A stretch of 64,000 nt of DNA from Cymbidium sinense (taxonomy: Eukaryota > Streptophyta > Magnoliopsida > Asparagales > Orchidaceae), in contig CM038232.1 of the NCBI GenBank assembly GCA_021442155.1, forward strand, positions 62,527,436 to 62,591,435, written 5' to 3'. The notes below the pieces were generated by a model. That model made no database searches, was not told where the DNA came from, and saw only the letters and a program-made list of their open reading frames with translations. This document shows, in pieces, positions 12,522 through 21,864 of the stretch (within the stretch, counting starts at the first letter, position 1; each line of letters opens with the position of its first letter). The position numbers were made by a program, and so were the translations under genes.

Positions 12522-12581
12522 TATTGGGTGTAAGTTGGTGATAAGAGCTACAAAGTTATTATTTTTTAATATCTGGCTTGT

Positions 12582-13440
12582 TTGTCTTTCCTCTGGGTTA
12601 GTCTTCCCTCTATGGGGCTAATGCTTCAGTATTGTTGCTTGCCTTATTTGATTGTGGTTTGTCTGCTTCTTCCCCATTACTTCCTGGTGTTTTTGATTGC
12701 TGATGATATTGAGCTCAGTTTGGCAGCTTGGTTTTTACTGTGCGAGCCTATTTTGTTGAGGCTATATGGGAGCTTCTTGTCTATTACTCCACACTTGAGG
12801 GTTTTTCTAAGCTGGTTGAATCTGTTGGTCAGGTTTTTTTTTTTTAAGTTTCTAATTTTAGGTATTGGAGCTTAGTTAGCTTCTGATTTTCAGCTGAATG
12901 GTTTAGTGGAGGTAAGTTGGCTATGATGGCTATGATGTTCTCCTTATCATCTTTTTGGCTGGTAGTATCATATGTGATTGTAACCCTTCAACTGAAGTTT
13001 GGATACTCACATATTTTATTATCCCTTGAGATGATTGCGACTGAGTATGAGCCTTATCTAAGACTTTTATCACTTTGCTCCTTTGTCATTAGCCTGTTTT
13101 TACTTCTTGATGATTATATATATCTTAAGTTTTCTGCAGGATTTTCATGCAGGTTTTTGATTGTAGGTGAACTATGTCTCTCTCAGAAGGTTCTAGGATA
13201 TAAAAGGTGGTTTGTGCTGTTCGCAGAGGATGTAGATGCTACTGAGCTGGCCTATGTTTTTTAATTTTTTTTGCTTTTGAGTTTTCATTTCCTTTTAATA
13301 TAATAGGTAGGAGATTTATCTCTTTAAGCTTATTGTAGTTCTTTGAGCAGAGTATAGATATTTATCCTCTCTAAGGACCATGTACCCTTTTCTTTATTAT
13401 AATAAAATTGGTTTTTTGTCCAGATGAAGCAATTCCATTT
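12582..13440 (+). other. T-rich stretch with transcript-like 3' end, perhaps a retroposed fragment
   Basis: This region has T-rich, low-complexity open stretches (97 codons at 12582-12875, 115 codons at 12917-13264) that match no family I know. It ends near 13400 with AATAAAATTGG, like a plant polyadenylation region. By eye the 13290-13440 segment resembles the 3' tail of plant L1-type LINEs or a retroposed transcript. This is inference from style only. Confidence 0.25.
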
Positions 13441-13794
13441 GTGTGCACAAAGATTACATGTAAATAGCTTATATTTTCAAAATTACAATATGCAATAATA
13501 TAATATAATAATATATTATAGATTTAAATAATAGGAGATGGTTCTTAAACTGAAGGAAAGAGGAGCTATAGGGTGCCAATATCATCATATTATAAGTGAT
13601 AAACATCACAAGATCATGAATAATGAGACAACAAGTCCTACAAAGATTTAAGAAGTATTTCAAGGAACAACTAATTAATTAGAAAGAGTGCATTAATGAA
13701 GCTGCTAATAACAGTTACAAAAGCTGTAAGCCCAAAAAATACACATTACAAAGTGCATAATAATTTTAAAAGACCACATAGGCTTACATAAATT

Positions 13795-13930
13795 ACAGCA
13801 TGACTATAATGATGATTTCGACTAGAATCTTCAAGTAAAATTAGATTGCCTAAACTCTAAACATATTTAAAATACAACATGACTACAACGACGACTCCAA
13901 CGAGAATCTTGAAATAAAATATAATAGCTT
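13795..13930 (-). repeat. Tandem duplication of about 80 bp
   Basis: Two diverged copies of a unit that starts CATGACTA on the + strand sit side by side (about 13799 and 13879). Both then carry a CGACTAGAATCTTCAAGTA-like or CAACGAGAATCTTGAAATA-like block and end at a TTGCCTA word. The duplication overlaps the 3' end of the GRF-type pseudogene and repeats its hydrophobic tail region. Confidence 0.6.
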
Positions 13931-14183
13931 CAAAGTTGCCTAGAACCATATTGTCGTGATCACATAGCAAGAGCAAGATGTCATGGATTGTTGGTTCATT
14001 CTCATCCACCAACTGGAAAAAATGACAATCACCTTCAGTTCGATTTCGTGGGCATTAATAGAATCACCTTCCAGTGTTAACACCGTTTCTACATGTATAT
14101 ACAATGCTTCAAAAGTTGCATCTATAATATATTTGTAAATTTCTGTAAGAATTTTCACTTGCGGATGATTGACTCGAACTCAT
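13857..14183 (-). pseudogene. GRF-type zinc-finger small protein, pseudogene
   Basis: From the ATG at 14183 one frame of 109 codons (stop included) reads MSSSQSSASENSYRN, a Ser-rich start. It then follows the plan of plant GRF zinc-finger proteins: a Cys-containing N-terminal stretch, NTGR-stop-FY-stop-CP where the family has NPGRRFYxCP, and DCHFFQLVDENEP where it has CxFFxWxDE. A hydrophobic C-terminal segment follows (FYFKILVGVVVVV), as is common in this family. Three in-frame stops (CNF-stop, GR-stop, FY-stop) kill it. At least two look like C-to-T changes (CGA to TGA, CAA to TAA). GRF fingers bind nucleic acids, and plant copies are often linked to transposons. The MULE remnant nearby is consistent with that. 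Confidence 0.6.
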
Positions 14184-14199
14184 TTCTTAGTAATACTTC

Positions 14200-14830
14200 T
14201 GCAACTTCTTGGTTCCTAAAACCTAAACAAGGCCATCAAAATGAAATTAACAAACTATGGAAAAGTAAGATTAGGAGTAAAGTATAGAACTAAACGAAAT
14301 AATTAAATTTATTAAGTAACAAATCCAACACATCTAACATTGATCATTTAATTACACAGACAAGCAAGAGCAAGAATAAATGAGAAAATTCGATAACGAA
14401 TACTAAAAAATGCGATATCAATTCATATAATTAGAATGCAATGATCAAGGCTAATATACATTTCATTCTCATATTGTATCAAAGCCCTAAACAACTACCA
14501 ATAGCTTTATTCTCAAATTCCCTAAACCAGGAACTCAACAATTCAAACAATCTCTACCCCTTACGATATTTCTCCGCAACTTAAATAACATACCTCCTTT
14601 ACACTTTCTAGTTCTCCATGGAACAAGCAGCAACAGGAAGAGCCTGAGACGGGTTGCGACGATTTTCGCAAGCTCGATGGAGGGCACCTCGCTGAATCGA
14701 CGAGAAATAAGTGTGGGGCTGAAGCAACGCGTTCATAACAGAGGAGACGAAGATAATTCCGTAAGAAATTGAAGCCGGATGGGGTTAGGAGTGTGCGATA
14801 GAGATGACGACATCTGAGTGAAATAACGGA
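14200..14830 (-). other. Upstream region of the GRF-type pseudogene
   Basis: The left half is AT-rich; the right half (14600-14830) is richer in G+C with several CG dinucleotides, like a 5' untranslated region and promoter. A short minus-strand frame starting at 14736 (MNALLQPHTYF) is present but matches nothing I know. No other feature is seen. Confidence 0.3.
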
Positions 14831-14989
14831 GAGTGACTATTATGTATGGTTAAATGGAATCGGGTGGTTGGGGTGTAAATGTTTAGGTTTAGGTGATTAT
14901 AATGTAAATAGGACTGTTTTAAGTGGTAGGGCTGTAAATCTCCAAATGATAGAGTTTAATTGCCATAGTATATGATTTATAAATTCCGA

Positions 14990-15593
14990 TTTCCTCTGTT
15001 CTCTCTGGGTTAGCACGAGATCAAAAGACGGAGGGAGGGTCTCTCCTGCCGTGGATCGGATCTGACTCTTCTCTTCCCGTGACTCACATCCCTCCCATCG
15101 ACCTCACATAGACCTCCCTCCACCGTTCCGCTGGAGATCGAATCCACGTCTCCCCGTGATCGCACCAGTAAGCCGATCTCATTCCGTCCAGCAAAAAGAT
15201 CGAACAGCCTCACACACCTGCAGCTATACCTGTAATCCCATCGCACACAGCAACCCGTCCACCTCCCTTCCTGACCTTCTCACAAGACTCCACCGCTGCC
15301 GCCCCCAATCCTCGTTCAATCCGGCAGCTGCAGTTGAACCTCGATTCCTGCTAACCTATTCGCACGAAACAATAGGAGGCCGAACTCCCCTTTCCCATCA
15401 CTATGCCGCACGTTGATTCCTCTCCCCACTCTAATCGGATCATTCCTAAATCCCGTGGATTTGCACAGTCAGGTCCTTAATCCCGTCCACGTCGTCATCC
15501 CTTTCTCCTCATTCGACTGAAGCAGCCACATCCAACCTTCTCTGATCTCCAATACCCATCACATTCTCATTCCCTTCAGCAATCCCTATTCAG
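14990..15593 (+). other. GC-rich leader-like block of a plant gene, interrupted
   Basis: This block stands out for G+C and pyrimidine content (many CCTCCC, CTCCGC, TCCCC words). It ends CTATTCAG followed by GTATTATCAATTAAATC, a good plant 5' splice site (GT at 15594) running into a T-rich intron-like sequence. It therefore looks like a 5' untranslated exon plus the start of an intron. The LTR element at 15650-21859 is inserted 56 bp into that putative intron. The T-rich sequence resumes at 21865. No coding exon was found on either side of the insertion, so the gene may be dead or its body lost. An 86-codon open stretch (15156-15416) matches no family I recognise. Confidence 0.35.
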
Positions 15594-15644
15594 GTATTAT
15601 CAATTAAATCTATTCTTTTCTCCCCTTTTTTTTTAATGCTCGCT

Positions 15645-15649
15645 GATAG
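15645..15649. repeat. 5-bp target-site duplication, left copy (GATAG)
   Basis: GATAG directly precedes the first LTR and is repeated directly after the third LTR at 21860-21864. Integrase of Ty3/gypsy and copia elements makes 5-bp duplications. Confidence 0.85.
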
Positions 15650-16651
15650 TGTTATGAATCAAATTCCTCCAAGGCCAAATACAGCCATAATACTATATCT
15701 ACAGAGACGATAATACAGAGAAATTATTACAAGATTACTAAACCAGAGCATGAAACAAACTTTAAATATTACAGAATGTGAATACAATGAGTATGAAACG
15801 TCGAAAAAACAAGTGAGCTTAAACTAAATCAACGAAACTACTTCCCCCTTGAAAGTAAAGAAGCATACAGATTCAACGCCAAAAGAACGAAGAAAAACGT
15901 TAAAAGTTCTTGCTCCAACGCGTTATCTAACGAGAAGCGAATCCATGATTATATGAAAATAACCTCAACGCGGTTAAGAACGGTGGATCAAGTAAAATAA
16001 GATCTAGGCATAGCAGATGAACATTCTAGAAGAGCGTCACGAACTATAAATAGGAAGACAGACAATGTGGGAAGATAATCGAATTTGAAAGGAACTTAGC
16101 TCTCTCTCTTTTCTCCTTCGTCTCTTCCCCCACCTTCTAGGTTTTCCTCGCCGGAAACCACCGCATTACACCGGAGAAATCATAATTTCTCCTCCGATCC
16201 CAGCCGCAGCCATCTTTCCTCTCGGGAGTTCTTCGTCGACTCGAACAGACGAAACAAAACAAACCAAAAGAAGAATAAAGGTTAGTATCAGTTAGGTTAT
16301 TTTCCAAAAATCATCCAACGACCAAAAAACAACCGCGCCAGTATCATTCCACGGTTCAGATCAATTTCCCCGATCAAGCCGCGCACAATACAACATCTGT
16401 AATCCACTCACTTCACGCAACGTGACCGATTGATCCAAGAAGCATCCGAGTCGGACAACAAAGCAATCCAACGGCGCACGATTCACTCCAAAAGAACTCA
16501 ATCCGAGTGCTAGCATCCAACGGCCGCGTCAAAAAGGCGCAAATCTAACGGATCGAAGCGTAGGGTTCTCGAGTCAACCGGTGAGGTGAATCAAACTCAA
16601 AGCTCATCCAAATGCACCTGCTCAAGACACAAATCGAAAATAATTGTATCA
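15650..16651 (+). repeat. LTR 1 (left) of the composite element
   Basis: The LTR starts TGTTATGAATC and ends ATTGTATCA. It contains a TATA box (AACTATAAATAG, about 16041), then a CT-rich and CCGGAAACC-containing leader as in the other two copies. It differs from LTR 2 and LTR 3 by many 1-5 bp gaps. Confidence 0.88.
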
Positions 16652-16668
16652 TTGGTGCTCTCGTTGAT
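16652..16668 (+). other. Primer-binding site region, first internal copy
   Basis: TTGGTGCTCTCGTTGAT follows the LTR end directly and is repeated after LTR 2 at 19257. Position marks it as the minus-strand primer site. I could not identify the tRNA. Confidence 0.5.
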
Positions 16669-16677
16669 ACTCAAACA

Positions 16678-17603
16678 ATGGCGATGGCACAAGATACACA
16701 TCCAAAACAATTGAAGAATGTGTAAGTCTGAACAATAAAAACAAATGACCTCAATCAACATGGCATTGCATGAAATATCAAAGAGATTGACAGCAATAGA
16801 AAACAAACTAGAAAAACAACCTCAAATCCAGGTATGTGATGCATCCCTTTCTGAATCCTATTCTCCAAACAGACCACATACACACACACCCATGTCAATA
16901 CCTCTTAAAATAGATATGCCCAGATTTAATGGAGACAACCCTAAAGGCATTTTGCTCAAAGCAGAAGTACTTTCAATATCACAATTTATCGAAGAACGAA
17001 GTTCTTAATTGCCTCGTTACATGGATGGACTCACTTGGTATCAATATATGCATCTTAATAAACATAAACTCATGGACGTAATTTAAAGAACAAGTTATGC
17101 AGATTTGGCCCATCTTTGTACGAGATTTAAGGGGTGAACTTGCTAAATTACAAAGAAAAAATATAGCAATTTTATAATGACTTTGAGGAATTGGCAAATC
17201 GAGATCGTATTCCAATTCTTACAGTTGTTTTGAATCTGGTTTAAGGCAGGATATAAAAAGGGAAGTAAGAGCTTTGTAGCCTAGTTCCCTACAGCAAGCC
17301 TTCCAGTTAGCTAAATTGATGGAGGACAGGCTAGCTGATGACATTCAAATGGCCAAAAACTACAAGATCAGCCAAGTTCCAGCAGTAAAGCAACATCAAA
17401 TACAGCAAACTCCCATATTGCCTAATCCACCAAATGCCAATCAACACAGCAACATTCAAAGTAAACAGCCTTTAGCAATTCAGAGGCTCACACCAACACA
17501 ATTAGATGAAAGAAGGCAGAAGGGATTATGCTTCAGTTGTAATGAGAAGTATCACAAAGGGCATATATGTCAAGCCAACTTATGTGCCTTCATGATGATG
17601 TGA
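16678..17603 (+). pseudogene. Ty3/gypsy gag, first copy (broken)
   Basis: The frame starts ATGGCGATGGCACAAGATAC and is quickly broken by small gaps relative to the second copy. Recognisable parts are a coiled-coil-like start (HEISKRLTAIENKLEKQ, 16745-17008), a damaged gag core (about 17090-17310) and an open 3' part (17316-17603) with a CCHC knuckle CFSCNEKYHKGHIC. It ends early at CAFMMM-stop because of a local gap. The 3' part is almost identical to the second copy. The 5' part differs by many short deletions, mostly beside CAG or CTG. Confidence 0.8.
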
Positions 17604-18236
17604 TAAGACTATCAACTACGACATGATATTCCACGATTCGATGGATACAAGAAGAGACATTAGATACAAGCTTAAAATATCAGCCATTCAACCCAGGCTA
17701 AGGCAAATGACAGAGATTGTATAAGTATACATATTATAAATAGTTCTAACCACTAACTTAGTTTAGAATTTATGTCAGATATAATCCAATTATGTAGAAT
17801 AGGATAGTAATAGTAATCACCGGCACAAATCCTTTACCTCAATTAAGAGGGACAAACAGGCGGTCACATAATCCACATACAAAGGAGCTTTTATTTTGAT
17901 AGGTTCAGACCCATATAAATGAAGCTCAAAAGCAACATGAAACAAATGGTCGATAACATAAGAGAGCTTCAATCCAAGACTACTACAATACAGACAGCCT
18001 TTACACTACTGATAAAATTACCAATTCAGTTCAGAAGATGGACAGATAGTAATTAAGCTTGTTAAAAGTTTCAGATCAAAGAAAAGTACTAACAGGAAAG
18101 CCACGAATTAAAGAAATATCAAGGCAAGCAGAAGGAATACTAGCCACAGAAGCTTCTGGGATATCAAGTAAAGAAATACAGAAAGCATCTCTAGATTTTT
18201 TGACCTTGAGGACAAGGTCAATGTGAGGAGGAGTAA
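17604..18236 (+). pseudogene. Internal deletion scar, end of pol and polypurine tract, first copy
   Basis: The sequence after gag jumps to a region without coding sense, then to the last codons of pol, where FFDLEDKVNVRR near 18195-18230 resembles the FNLEDKV ending of plant gypsy polyproteins. A purine run GAGGAGGAG (18225-18233) just before the LTR is the polypurine tract that primes plus-strand DNA. Protease, reverse transcriptase and integrase are absent. The matching segment at 20280-20889 has the same junctions. Confidence 0.65.
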
Positions 18237-19256
18237 TGTTATGAATCAAATTCCTCAAGGCCAAATACGACCACAAATAATACTGAGAATATCAATCTAC
18301 GAGACCACGATAACGAGAAGAAATTATTACAAGATTACTAAACCGAGCATGAAACAAACTTTAAATATTACGAATGTGAATACAATGAGTATGAAAAGCG
18401 TCAGAACAAGAACAACGAAACAAGCCGAGCTTAAACTAAATCATGAAACTACTTCCCTTAGGAAAGTAAAGCATAGCAATTCGCCAAAAGAAGAAAGAAA
18501 AGCAGTTAAAGAGTTCGCTCGCGTTCCATCCTATGAAGAAGCAATATCCATAGCAGTTATAACAAAAATAACCTCAACGAGCGGTTAAAGAACGGTGGAT
18601 CCACTTAGTAAAATAACGATCTAGGCATAGATGAACATTCTAGAAGAGTCGATCGAGAACTATAAATAGGAAGAGACAACCCTGGGAAGATAATCAAGAA
18701 TTTGAAAGGAACTTAGCTCTTCTCTCTCTCTTTCTCCTTCTTCACCCCTTCTAGGTTTTCCTCACGGAAACCACCGTATCTGAGAAATCGTAATTTCTCC
18801 TCCGATCCCACCGCCCATCTTTCCTCTCGGAGTTCTTCGTCGACTAACACAAAACAAAACAAAAGAAGAATAAAGGTTAGTATCGCTTAGGTTATTTTCC
18901 AAAAATCATCCAACGACCAAAAAATAGCCGCGCCAGTATCATTCCACGGTTCAGATCAATTTCCCCGATCAAGTCGCGCACAATACAACATCTGTAATCC
19001 ACTCACTTCCCACGGTGAACCGATGAAACGGTCAAGGCGGTCGGACAACAAAGCAATCCAACGGCGCGATTCACTCCAAAAGAACTCAATCCGAGCATCC
19101 AACGGCGTCAAAAGCGCCAAATCTAACGGATCGAGAAGGCGGTAGGGTTCCAAAGACTCAAAGCGAGTCAACTCAGAGGTGAATCAAACTCAAAGCTCAT
19201 CCAAACAGACCCAATTGGCACTGTTCAAGACACAAATCAGAAAATAATTCGTATCA
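18237..19256 (+). repeat. LTR 2 (middle) of the composite element
   Basis: The LTR starts TGTTATGAATC and ends ATTCGTATCA. It carries the TATA box ACTATAAATAGG (about 18660) and the CT-rich leader. It serves as 3' LTR of the first unit and 5' LTR of the second. Confidence 0.88.
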
Positions 19257-19273
19257 TTGGTGCTCTCGTTGAT
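19257..19273 (+). other. Primer-binding site region, second internal copy
   Basis: It has the same TTGGTGCTCTCGTTGAT as after LTR 1, directly following the CA of LTR 2. The primer tRNA is not identified. Confidence 0.5.
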
Positions 19274-19289
19274 TCCCAATACTCAAACA

Positions 19290-20273
19290 ATGGCAGATGG
19301 CACAAGATACACATCCAAAACAATTGAAGAAGAATGTAAACAGTGAACAATAATGAAGAGCAAATGACCTCAATCACTATGGCATTGCATGAAATATCAG
19401 ATTGGCAATAGAAAACAAACTAGAAAAACAACCTCAAATCCAGGTATGTGATGCATCCCTTTCTGAATCCTATTCTCCAAACGGACCACATACACACCCA
19501 TGTCAATACCTCTTAAAATAGATATGCCTGATTTAATGGAGACAACCCTAAAGGTGGTACGTTTAAAGCAGAACCGGACTTTCAATATCACAATTTATCG
19601 GAAGAGCGAAGTTCTTAATTGCCTCGGTTACATGGATGGACACACGTATCAATATATGCATCTTAATAAATAGCTAAACTCATGGACAGAATTTAAAGAA
19701 CAAGTTATGCAGAGATTTGGCCCATCTTTGTACAGAGATTTAAGGGGTGAACTTGCTAAATTACAACAGAAAAATACAGTCCAGCAATATTATAATGACT
19801 TTGAGGAATTGGCAAATCAGATATCAGGTATTCCAACTGAATTCTTACAGAGCTGTTTTGAATCTTGTTTAAGGCAGGATATAAAAAGGGAAGTAAGAGC
19901 TTTGCAGCCTAGTTCCCTACAGCAAGCCTTCCAGTTAGCTAAATTGATGGAGGACAGGCTAGCTGAGGACATTCAAATGGCCAAAAACTATAAGATCAGC
20001 CAAGTTCCAGCAGTAAAGCAACATCAAATACAGCAAACTCCCATATTGCCTAATCCACCAAATGCCAATCAACACAGCAACATTCAAAGTAAACAGCCTT
20101 TAGCAATTCAGAGGCTCATACCAACACAATTAGATGAAAGAAGGCAGAAGGGATTATGCTTCAGTTGTAATGAGAAGTATCACAAAGGGCATATATGTCA
20201 AGCCAACTTATGTGCCTTCATGATGGTCAATGAAGACCAAGACTATCAACTACAGCATGATATTCCACCGTAA
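19290..20273 (+). pseudogene. Ty3/gypsy gag, second copy (core intact)
   Basis: The frame begins ATGGCAGATGGCACAAG, is interrupted near 19340-19690, and is then open for 188 codons (19707-20273). The open part holds the gag core (MQRFGPSLYRDL, YYNDFEELANQISG, REVRALQPSSLQQAFQLAKL), a Gln/Pro-rich linker and the CCHC knuckle CFSCNEKYHKGHIC, ending HDIPP-stop. The core assembles virus-like particles and the knuckle binds RNA. The order core, linker, LDERRQKGLCF, knuckle is typical of Ty3/gypsy Gag. Compared with the first copy it keeps every codon in this window. Confidence 0.85.
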
Positions 20274-20889
20274 ATTGATGGATACAAGAAGAGACATTAG
20301 ATACAAGCTTAAAATATCGACCATTCAACCCGGCTAAAAATGACAGATTGTATAAGTATACATATTATAAATAGTTCTAACCACTAACTTAGTTTAGAAT
20401 TTATGTCAGATATAATCCAATTATGTAGAATAGGATAGTCCATAGTAATAAGTCAGCTGGCACAAATCCTTTACGACCTCAATTAAAGGAGCAGTGTCAC
20501 ATAATCCAGCCACATACAAAGGAGCTTTTATTTTCAGATAGGTTGGGCAGACCCATATAAATCAGGAAGCTCAAAAGCAACATGAAATAAATGGCCGATA
20601 ACATAGAAGAGAGCTTCAATCCAAGACTATTACAATACAGACAAGCCTTTACACTACAATCAGTAAAATTACCAATTCAGTTCAGAAGATGGACAGATAG
20701 TAATCAAGCTTTTTAAAAGTTTCAGATCAAAGAAAAGTACTAACGGGAAAGCCACGAATTAAAGAAATATCAAGGCAAACATAAGGAATACTAGCCACAG
20801 AAGCTTCTGGGATATCAAGTAAAGAAATACAGAAAGCATCTCCAGATTTTTTGACCTTGAGGACAAGGTCAATGTGAGGAGGGGAGTAA
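20274..20889 (+). pseudogene. Internal deletion scar, end of pol and polypurine tract, second copy
   Basis: It shows the same structure as 17604-18236: non-coding junction sequence, an end-of-pol remnant and a polypurine run GAGGAGGGGAG (20876-20886) directly before LTR 3. The shared pol deletion means the deletion arose before the unit was duplicated. Confidence 0.65.
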
Positions 20890-21859
20890 TGTTATGAATC
20901 AAATTCCTCCAAGGCCAAATACAGCCACAAATAATACAGAATATCAATCTACGAGACCCGATAACAGAAGAAATTATTACAAGATTACTAAACCGAGCAT
21001 GAAACAAACTTTAAATATTACGAATGTGAATACAATGAGTATGAAACGGTCGAACCAAAAGAATGAAACAAGCCGAGCTTAAACTAAATCAACGAAACTA
21101 CTTCCCGACCTTAGGAAAGTAAAGAAGCATAAGATTCAACCGCCAAAAGAACGAGAAAAAGCAGTTAAAGAGTTCGCTCCAACGCGTTCCATCCTAACGA
21201 AAGAAGCAAGATCCATAGATTATAAGAAAAATAACAACCTCAACGGTTAAAGGTGGATCCACTTAGTAAAATAACAGATCTAGGCATAGCAGATGAACAT
21301 TCTAGAAGAGCTGATGCGAGAACTATAAATAGAGGAAGACAGACAACCCGTGGGAAGATAATCAAGAATTTCAGAAAGGAACTTAGCTCTCAGTCTCTCT
21401 TTCTCCTTCGTCTCTTCCCCCTGCCACCTTCTTCTAGGTTTTCCTCGCCGGAAACCACCGCATTACACCGGAGAAATCATAATTTCTCCTCCGATCCCAG
21501 CCGCAGCCATCTTTCCTCTCGGGAGTTCTTCGTCGACCAACGATCTAAAACAAAACAAACCAAAAGAAGAATAAAGGTTAGTATCAGTTAGGTTATTTTC
21601 CAAAAATCATCCAATGACCAAAAAACAGCCGCGCCAGTATCATTCCACGGTTCAGACCAACGGCGCACGATTCACTCCAAAAGAACTCAATCCGAGTGCT
21701 AGCATCCAACGGCCGCGTCAAAAAGGCGCAAATCTAACGATCGAGGACGGGTTCCAAGACTCAAAGCGAGTCAACTCAGAGGTGAATCAAACTCAAAGCT
21801 CATCCAAACAGACCCAATTGGCACTGTTCAAGACACAAATCAGAAAATAATTCGTATCA
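20890..21859 (+). repeat. LTR 3 (right) of the composite element
   Basis: The LTR starts TGTTATGAATC and ends TTCGTATCA. Its TATA box is at about 21322. Near 21658 it lacks about 110 bp present in LTR 1 and LTR 2, joining GGTTCAGA to CCAACGGCGC. Confidence 0.88.
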
Positions 21860-21864
21860 GATAG
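21860..21864. repeat. 5-bp target-site duplication, right copy (GATAG)
   Basis: It matches GATAG at 15645-15649 on the far side of the composite element. Confidence 0.85.

Larger units (their letters stand above)
15650..21859 (+). mobile_element. Composite Ty3/gypsy element, LTR-gag-LTR-gag-LTR
   Basis: Three LTRs in the same orientation (15650, 18237 and 20890) enclose two internal regions. Each internal region has a primer site, a gag and a short 3' remnant of pol, with the same large pol deletion in both. The whole unit lies within a single GATAG duplication. It is therefore one insertion later expanded, most simply by unequal recombination between LTRs of two copies. Element type is Ty3/gypsy, from the Gag sequence and from the end-of-pol motif FFDLEDKV running into the LTR. 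Without protease, reverse transcriptase or integrase it is non-autonomous. Confidence 0.88.

Noticed and set aside
15156..15416. 86-codon frame in the GC-rich block as a coding exon
   Set aside because: Pro/Ser/Arg-rich without a domain. The block reads better as a 5' untranslated exon, and frames open easily in pyrimidine-rich DNA.
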